Shown one piece after another: positions 7,262 to 11,990 of a stretch of DNA of 11,990 bases. The position numbers and the translations under genes are program-made. This DNA comes from Flavobacteriales bacterium (GTDB taxonomy: Bacteria; Bacteroidota; Bacteroidia; Flavobacteriales; Flavobacteriaceae). Location of the stretch: positions 1 to 11,990 of the forward strand of contig QIIH01000329.1 in assembly GCA_003229235.1 (NCBI GenBank), in the 5' to 3' direction. Below the pieces are notes generated by a model. That model had not been told where the DNA came from, made no database searches, and was given only the letters and a program-made list of their open reading frames with translations. The first letter of the stretch is position 1; each line of letters begins with the position of its first letter.

Positions 7262-9498
7262 AAGTCTTTTTTTAAAATTAGAGTAACTCTGGTCCCTTCG
7301 GTATTTTCGAACACATCACTAACTAAAACATCTACTTTGTCTTTGTACATTTCGTTTAAAATAGCAATACGCTTCTTAATATTACCCATCCCCTTGGAGC
7401 GTTGCTTTTTTTGATTTTCTGTCTTGAGCTCCTTCGATTTTAACCTACCTATTCCGTCGTCGACGATTTGAATCTTAACCGTTTCGGCGTCTATCTGATC
7501 AAAATAAATATCGAGCCTCCCTTTGGTATTTTTATAACGCAAACCATGCCAGACAGCGTTTTCTATATAGGGCTGTAACAGCATTGGTGGAATCATAAAT
7601 TCGCTCACCTGCAAGGCTGGGTCTATATGAATTTCATATTCAAATTTATCCTTAAATCTAAAGTGTTCGAGCTTGGTGTAAATAGTGAGTAATTCTAACT
7701 CTTTAGATAACGGAATAAAATCTTCGTCACTATTCTCCAATACAGACCGCATTAATCTAGAAAAGTCTGACAGATACTTATTGGCCGTTCGCTCGTCGTT
7801 AGTTGCAATAAAACTATTGACCGAATTAAGAGCATTAAAAATAAAGTGAGGATTCATCTGTGTTCTGAGCGACTTTAGTGCTAGTAAATTGTTTGCATAC
7901 TTTTGTTGCCGCACATTTTTACGCAGTATATAAGCTGTGACTAATAACAATAAGGCCAATGCAATTAAAGAGGCGATAATCCATTGTTGTACTTTGTTGT
8001 TAGTTTCGATGAGTTCCTGATTCTCAAAGGCAAGTGTGTAACGACTCTCGTTTAATTGTCGTTGACTCTCTAAGCTTGTAATTCTGTTTTGTTTTAGTGC
8101 AATATCCCGACTAAACCTAGCTGCCTGAGAAAGTTCTTGTTCCTTTCTTGAATACAGTTCATCTACCAGATTCACATAAGATTCATAACTATCTGCGGCT
8201 TTATCGAAATCGCCTAAGTCTCTATATATTTCTGAAAGTTTTCGGGTTGCATCTTTCTGAACTACTAAATCGTCGTCATTATCGGCTTGAGTGACACTTT
8301 TTTCTAGATATGGGATTGCCGCCTGATAATTATCCTGCGCAATTAATGCGTTGGCAATTTTATAGTTTTGTCGCTGCTGACTCAACGCGTCGGCTAATAC
8401 TACATCCTTATTTATATCTATTGAATCTAATGCACCAAGTGTGGCGGTGCGCAATTCTATTTCTTTATCGTATTCTTTGTTACTACTGTAAAAGTCGGCA
8501 ACTTTATTTTGCTCGGTTACAGAGCGTGTTTTGTTCTCATTTGCAGCCAATTCTAATGAATTATCGAAATAATCACTTGCCAGATTTGGTGAACCTCCGG
8601 CAGCATATGCTTCTCCGATTTTAGAGTTTAAGTTGGTTATTTTAGGAGTTATCAAATGGTCGTTAGCTATAGCAAGTGCATTTTGATAACTCTCTACCGC
8701 TTTATCTAACTCGTCAATCGCGATATAAGTGTCACCTAATCCCTCAAAAACCTCTACCCGCTGGTAATTGCTCAAGCCATCTTCGAGCAACGAAGTATAC
8801 TCCTGTAAGCTCTCTTGATGATTACCGTCCTTCCTGTAAGAAGTGGCTAATTTGATTTTTACCGGAATTCTACTTTGACTTATTAAACTACTCTTATAGT
8901 TCTCTACGGCAAGATCAAATTGTTGCCAATAGTCGTTGATATCTCCTAAAAGCTCAAAGGCAGTACTGTTCTGAGTATTTGTTGGTCGCTCTTCTCCTGT
9001 AGATTCAAGCGCTTTTGTGATAAACTCAATACTTACTTTGGCATCTTTTTTAAGGTAAAATCGCGCAGAGTCCAGGTACTGTGTAAATACTTCTCTACTA
9101 TCATCTTTTGACGGAGCGCTGCTATTCTTTCTCTTTCGCGCACTTGTGTTATCCTCCCGTTCACTTCGCTTAGCAAGTATTCTAATAGATTGTTTGTTCT
9201 TTATGTCGTAGTAAACTGGCTCAAATAAGTCGCTCTTTATAATCAATTGATCCCCGATTCGGGCTCTAATTCTGAAGTCTCCAGATTTACTGCTAGTCGC
9301 ATAAGCTCCACCAATAATTTCGATGTTGGCTTTGCTGATGGGTTCCAACAATTCGTCGTCAAAAATTGTTCCACTAAGCATAAAGGTCTGCGCCTCGGCA
9401 GCAGCTCGCTGTTGTGCATAAGCTGTCGTGCCCACCACAAAGAAGGCTAGAACAATCGTTATTTTTAAAAACAAACTTTTCACGAGGTAAACATACAT
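7258..9498 (-). CDS. Sensor histidine kinase, LytS/YehU (His_kinase) type, with CarboxypepD_reg-like and TPR sensory region
   Basis: A 746-aa membrane kinase. Domain order: signal peptide cleaved after AYA (residues 26-28); a carboxypeptidase-regulatory-like beta-sandwich (about 38-110, LSGTIFDDELLEPISKANI); a Lys/Arg/Ser-rich linker; TPR-type helical repeats (about 130-440, several with [FLY]xxALxxA-like patterns); a coiled coil (about 460-505); one membrane segment (about 506-525); then a cytoplasmic LytS-type core. The phosphorylated histidine is His551 in QMNPHFIFNALNS. The ATP-binding domain shows Asn647 in YIENAVWHG and the G1 box DDGIG (Asp681, Gly682). The sensory half would lie in the periplasm. 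Start: ATG 9498 chosen; GTG 9510 adds four residues, GTG 9483 would remove five, and all keep the signal peptide. First gene of an operon with the LytTR regulator. Confidence 0.93.
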   Translation of the reverse strand: MYVYLVKSLFLKITIVLAFFVVGTTAYAQQRAAAEAQTFMLSGTIFDDELLEPISKANIEIIGGAYATSSKSGDFRIRARIGDQLIIKSDLFEPVYYDIKNKQSIRILAKRSEREDNTSARKRKNSSAPSKDDSREVFTQYLDSARFYLKKDAKVSIEFITKALESTGEERPTNTQNSTAFELLGDINDYWQQFDLAVENYKSSLISQSRIPVKIKLATSYRKDGNHQESLQEYTSLLEDGLSNYQRVEVFEGLGDTYIAIDELDKAVESYQNALAIANDHLITPKITNLNSKIGEAYAAGGSPNLASDYFDNSLELAANENKTRSVTEQNKVADFYSSNKEYDKEIELRTATLGALDSIDINKDVVLADALSQQRQNYKIANALIAQDNYQAAIPYLEKSVTQADNDDDLVVQKDATRKLSEIYRDLGDFDKAADSYESYVNLVDELYSRKEQELSQAARFSRDIALKQNRITSLESQRQLNESRYTLAFENQELIETNNKVQQWIIASLIALALLLLVTAYILRKNVRQQKYANNLLALKSLRTQMNPHFIFNALNSVNSFIATNDERTANKYLSDFSRLMRSVLENSDEDFIPLSKELELLTIYTKLEHFRFKDKFEYEIHIDPALQVSEFMIPPMLLQPYIENAVWHGLRYKNTKGRLDIYFDQIDAETVKIQIVDDGIGRLKSKELKTENQKKQRSKGMGNIKKRIAILNEMYKDKVDVLVSDVFENTEGTRVTLILKKDL

Positions 9499-9677
9499 AC
9501 TTTTAACCACTAAATAAAACGCCCGACATCCAATAATGCTGGTCTACAAGCCCCTTTATATACCTACCCTCACAGCCTGTTGCTTTTTACTCATTGAAAC
9601 GGCCTGTTTACTCATTCCCCATTTTATAAACCGTTTTTCGAACATAAGTTTACCTCATTAATTTAATTAAAAAAATC
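9499..9677. promoter_or_regulatory. Divergent intergenic region between the kinase operon and the VWA lipoprotein gene
   Basis: This 179-base gap must hold the promoters for the - strand kinase operon and the + strand VWA gene. For the VWA gene, TAAGTTTA at 9645-9652 differs only in the last base from the Bacteroidota -7 consensus TAnnTTTG and lies 26 bases before the ATG, but no clear TTG element is seen at the right distance. The start codon is preceded by an A-rich run (AATTAAAAAAATC) in place of a Shine-Dalgarno sequence. No convincing - strand promoter was found by eye. A direct repeat pair is listed separately. Confidence 0.45.
9583..9616. repeat. Direct repeat pair TTTACTCATT, 21-bp period; candidate LytTR operator
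   Basis: TTTACTCATT occurs at 9586-9595 and again at 9607-9616, identical over 10 bases and exactly 21 bp apart. Extending to CTnTTTACTCATT (9583-9595 and 9604-9616) keeps all but one position. A 21-bp period puts both copies on the same face of the helix, matching the paired 9-bp half sites with 12-13-bp spacers known for LytTR regulators. The pair ends 28 bases before the TAAGTTTA element and begins 85 bases upstream of the kinase start. GCCTGTT also recurs (9575-9581, 9602-9608) but with a 27-bp period, so an old local duplication with a 6-base indel is an alternative origin. Confidence 0.5.
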
Positions 9678-10838
9678 ATGAAGAATATTTTCACTCTAGT
9701 ACTAATCGCCTTATTTGCCACTACTGGCTCTTGTAAAGGCAAATCAAAAACAGATCCAGTTAGCCTTGTAACAGAGGTCAATGTCAATTCTCCAGTTGTT
9801 AAAAAGCACTATATCAAAGTTGCTTTACTTCTGGATACTAGCAATAGTATGGATGGGCTTATCGATCAGGCTAAAGCACAATTATGGGAAATTATAAACG
9901 AGCTATCGTATGCACGTTGTAAAAGCGAGCGCCCAGAACTAAAAATCGCGTTGTACGAATATGGCAATGATCGGTTAAACGATAGTAGTGGCTTTATAAG
10001 ACAAGTGTTAAACTTTACAGGTGACCTAGACGAAATTTCCAAAGAACTTTTTTCGCTTACTACTAACGGTGGAAGCGAATATTGTGGGCAGGTTATTCAG
10101 GCCTCCTTAAACGAATTAGAATGGGGCGATGATGCCGACGACCTAAAAATGGTATTTATCGCAGGTAACGAACCTTTTACTCAAGGAAAAATAAGTTATA
10201 AAGATGCTGCGGCCAATGCCAAAGAAAAAGATGTTGTTGTAAATACTATCTTCTGTGGCGATTACAATCAAGGTATTGGGTCGTACTGGAAAGATGGTGC
10301 CGATCTTACTTATGGAGATTATATGGCAATTAATCACAATCAGCGTACGGTACATATTGCTTCTCCTTATGACGATATAATTCTACAACTTAATTTAAAG
10401 CTAAATAAAACTTATGTGCCTTATGGCTCAAAAGGCAGAAGCAGGATGGAAGTACAGTCTTCTCAAGATTCTAATGCGGCCGGACTGAGCAAAGCCAATG
10501 CCGTGAGCCGAACAGTAAGTAAGGGTTCTCATTTATACAAAAACTCGAGCTGGGATTTGGTCGATGCCGAGGCAGAAGAAGATTTTAACTATGACAAACT
10601 AAATAGGTCAGATTTGCCAGAGGAGCTAAAAGAAAAAAGTACAGGTGAAATCAAAGCTTATGTAGCTAAGAAAAAAGCTACACGCCTGGAAATTCAAAAT
10701 GAGATACAAAAACTCAACGAAAAGCGACGTGTCTTTATCGCAGAAAACAAAAAGGAGACGGGTTCTAATTTAGAAAGTGCTATGATAGAAGCCCTTAAAA
10801 AGCAAGCTAAGAAAAAGAATTATACTTGGGATCAGTAA
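9678..10838 (+). CDS. von Willebrand factor type A (VWA) domain lipoprotein
   Basis: A 386-aa predicted lipoprotein: a short hydrophobic signal ends in a lipobox-like TGSC with Cys19 as the lipidation site. The VWA domain runs from about residue 44 to 245. Its metal-ion site is recognisable as DTSNS (Asp53, Ser55, Ser57) and a threonine in LTTNGGSEYCG (Thr128 or Thr129). The segment where VWA domains often carry an Asp reads FIAGNEP instead. After it comes a variable Ser/Asn-rich linker and a highly charged, probably helical C-terminal region (about 305-386, EIKAYVAKKKATRLEIQNEIQ), which may be a coiled coil. Cysteines beyond the lipobox (in SYARCKS, SEYCG, TIFCGDY) might form disulfides. It is transcribed away from the kinase operon and shares its upstream region. 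VWA domains usually mediate protein contacts; the partner and role here are unknown. Confidence 0.88.
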   Translation: MKNIFTLVLIALFATTGSCKGKSKTDPVSLVTEVNVNSPVVKKHYIKVALLLDTSNSMDGLIDQAKAQLWEIINELSYARCKSERPELKIALYEYGNDRLNDSSGFIRQVLNFTGDLDEISKELFSLTTNGGSEYCGQVIQASLNELEWGDDADDLKMVFIAGNEPFTQGKISYKDAAANAKEKDVVVNTIFCGDYNQGIGSYWKDGADLTYGDYMAINHNQRTVHIASPYDDIILQLNLKLNKTYVPYGSKGRSRMEVQSSQDSNAAGLSKANAVSRTVSKGSHLYKNSSWDLVDAEAEEDFNYDKLNRSDLPEELKEKSTGEIKAYVAKKKATRLEIQNEIQKLNEKRRVFIAENKKETGSNLESAMIEALKKQAKKKNYTWDQ

Positions 10839-10840
10839 TA

Positions 10841-10869
10841 AAAAAAGCCCCTTTTAAAGGGGCTTTTTT
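10841..10869. terminator. Bidirectional intrinsic terminator between the VWA gene and porP/sprF
   Basis: AAAAAAGCCCC (10841-10851) pairs perfectly with GGGGCTTTTTT (10859-10869), and two more A-T pairs extend the stem inward. The GC-rich core is flanked by an A run on one side and a T run on the other, so it terminates in both directions. It starts 2 bases after the VWA stop codon and lies 13 bases beyond the stop of the convergent porP/sprF gene. Confidence 0.92.
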
Positions 10870-10882
10870 ATATATTATTTTA

Positions 10883-11881
10883 CTAGTTAATTGCTGGACA
10901 ATTACAGTCGTATTCCTCTCGTCGTTTACCAAAGTCAAATCCTAATGTTAGCTGATGAAAGCCACCATTGTCGAACTTTACATTCCCAATTTGATATGAA
11001 TACGTATAGGCGAATAAAAATTGGTTGAAGTTTATCCCTATAACTGGGGTAATTAACTGCAACTTTTGGTCACTAACGTCTACTCCATCTAAAAACTCGG
11101 CACCATCAAAACTTCTTCTGTAAGATACCCCACCCCATAGCTGTCCAACATCTAGTGTCTTATAAGCCTTAAAGTTTAAATCTATTGCCTTCTCGCCAGT
11201 TCTTTCTGTAAGCTGAAACATCGAAGAAGGTTCGAACGACCAATCAGAATTATAGCTTCCGAAAGAATAACCAGCAGATAAGATGTAATTACGTTGATTA
11301 CTTGACTCAAAATCTTGAGTAAATAAATCTCTGTTTCTAAACACAAGATTCTTTACGGTAAAGTGAGCCGAAAAATCTAAGAAGTTATACGAAGCACCCA
11401 CATCAACATTAAAATAAGATGTGCTCTGAATAATTCCAGCGATAACTGGATCAAAATCGCTTAAGTCAAAGTTGGTCTCGTCTAACTTAGATTGCACAAT
11501 ACCTGCGCTAAGTCCAAATGATAACTGATTTAAATCAACCGGAGAACGGGAGAACATTATATGGTGTGCGTAGGTTAAATATCCTCCAGTTTGAGAATTA
11601 AATCCATTTTTGTCATTAAACAATATAACACCTATGCCCGATTGCTCTCCTACTCTTGCGTTAAACGAAAGGGTTTGCAAGTTTGGTGCCTCATTTTGAT
11701 CAAACCATTGCTGGCGGGCTGTTAATCTTATTTGATTACTATTAGCTGCTCCGGCCATAGACGGGTGCAGTAAATATAAATTATCGGCAAAGTAGTCATG
11801 ATAAACAGGAATTCCGTCCTGTGCATTCATGATTCCAGCAATAAGTAGTGCAATTATCGGGGATAATTTTTTCAAGTTCAT
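10883..11881 (-). CDS. Type IX secretion system membrane protein, PorP/SprF family
   Basis: A 332-aa outer-membrane beta-barrel of the PorP/SprF family. The signal peptide is cleaved after MNA (residues 18-20). The family's N-terminal signature follows (YHDYFADNLYLLHPSMAGA), then repeated amphipathic strands (GIGVILFNDKNGFNSQTGGY, YNFLDFSAHFTVKNLVF, LWGGVSYRRSF) and a last strand FHQLTLGFDFGKRR. The protein ends in DCNCPAIN with Cys326 and Cys328. In Flavobacterium, SprF is needed for delivery of the SprB adhesin to the cell surface, and paralogues sit next to genes for large proteins with type B sorting domains. Here the gene begins 5 bases after the stop of exactly such a gene, so it is likely the dedicated partner of that cargo. 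Whether it is SprF itself or one of the usual paralogues cannot be told, so no symbol is given. Confidence 0.93.
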   Translation of the reverse strand: MNLKKLSPIIALLIAGIMNAQDGIPVYHDYFADNLYLLHPSMAGAANSNQIRLTARQQWFDQNEAPNLQTLSFNARVGEQSGIGVILFNDKNGFNSQTGGYLTYAHHIMFSRSPVDLNQLSFGLSAGIVQSKLDETNFDLSDFDPVIAGIIQSTSYFNVDVGASYNFLDFSAHFTVKNLVFRNRDLFTQDFESSNQRNYILSAGYSFGSYNSDWSFEPSSMFQLTERTGEKAIDLNFKAYKTLDVGQLWGGVSYRRSFDGAEFLDGVDVSDQKLQLITPVIGINFNQFLFAYTYSYQIGNVKFDNGGFHQLTLGFDFGKRREEYDCNCPAIN

Positions 11882-11886
11882 GCAAT

Positions 11887-11990
11887 TTATCTTTTAAGTG
11901 TAAAGTGTCCTCTAAACTCCTTTTCGGTGTCTGCTTCTTCATAGATTACCTGAAACCAGTAATCACTCGATGGCATTGGGCTTCCGTTAT
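11887..11990 (-). CDS. C-terminal end of a T9SS type B sorting domain (CHU_C/gliding motility-associated) protein, partial
   Basis: Only the last 33 codons and the stop lie in the window. Read on the - strand they give NGSPMPSSDYWF, then QVIYEEADTEKEFRGHF and the ending TLKR. This closely matches the terminal block of type B C-terminal sorting domains of T9SS cargo (pattern NGxPxPSxDYWF ... F+GHFxLKR). Such proteins are usually large secreted adhesins, related in this respect to SprB. The following porP/sprF gene starts 5 bases after this stop, so the two form an operon and the upstream protein is probably exported with its help. The size and repeat content of the protein are outside the window. 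Confidence 0.88.
   Translation of the reverse strand, partial: NGSPMPSSDYWFQVIYEEADTEKEFRGHFTLKR

Noticed and set aside
8310..8624. Open reading frame on the + strand opposite the kinase TPR region
   Set aside because: No domain, signal or start context; it is the antisense of a clearly coding region.
9565..9574. Possible third copy of the 21-bp repeat (TACCCTCACA)
   Set aside because: Only 5 of 10 positions match; not above chance in this AT-rich region.
1..11990. Search for CRISPR arrays, tRNA/rRNA genes, insertion sequences or phage-derived genes
   Set aside because: No regularly spaced repeats, no cloverleaf-like segments noticed and no transposase, integrase or phage protein among the genes.

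Overview
The window looks like chromosome of a Flavobacteriaceae-type member of the Bacteroidota. It is AT-rich, start codons lack Shine-Dalgarno sequences, and it carries type IX secretion (T9SS) and gliding proteins (PorG, PorP/SprF, a type B sorting domain), a duplicated Skp/OmpH pair behind bamA, and a LytS/LytTR two-component pair. No rRNA, tRNA, CRISPR array, insertion sequence or phage gene was recognised, and no gap between genes exceeds 300 bases.

Left block (1-6002, + strand): the 3' end of a porG-like gene, uppS, bamA, two skp/ompH-family chaperones and murI. This is an envelope-building cluster. UppS makes the undecaprenyl carrier, MurI supplies D-glutamate for peptidoglycan, BamA folds outer-membrane barrels, the Skp-like proteins escort them through the periplasm, and PorG is an outer-membrane part of the T9SS. 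A strong intrinsic terminator lies between the second ompH gene and murI, only 14 bases before the murI start codon.

Middle block (6011-9498, - strand): a probable operon of a periplasm-sensing histidine kinase, a LytTR response regulator and a gamma-class carbonic anhydrase. The kinase and regulator overlap by 4 bases (ATGA), and the regulator's stop codon directly abuts the start codon of the carbonic anhydrase. The kinase has an unusual sensory half: signal peptide, carboxypeptidase-regulatory-like domain, TPR array, coiled coil and a single membrane segment.

Right block (9499-11990): a roughly 180-base divergent intergenic region separates the kinase operon from a + strand von Willebrand factor A lipoprotein. 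It holds two copies of TTTACTCATT exactly 21 bp apart, the geometry expected of a LytTR-type operator, and this is the most interesting non-coding signal in the window. A bidirectional terminator follows the VWA gene. Beyond it, on the - strand, lies a PorP/SprF-family gene directly downstream of the last 33 codons of a protein with a T9SS type B C-terminal sorting domain, which is the usual cargo/partner arrangement.

Most of the window is conserved flavobacterial core. The part most likely to hold undescribed biology is the kinase/LytTR/VWA-lipoprotein locus with its candidate operator. That it forms a functional unit is inferred from layout, not demonstrated.
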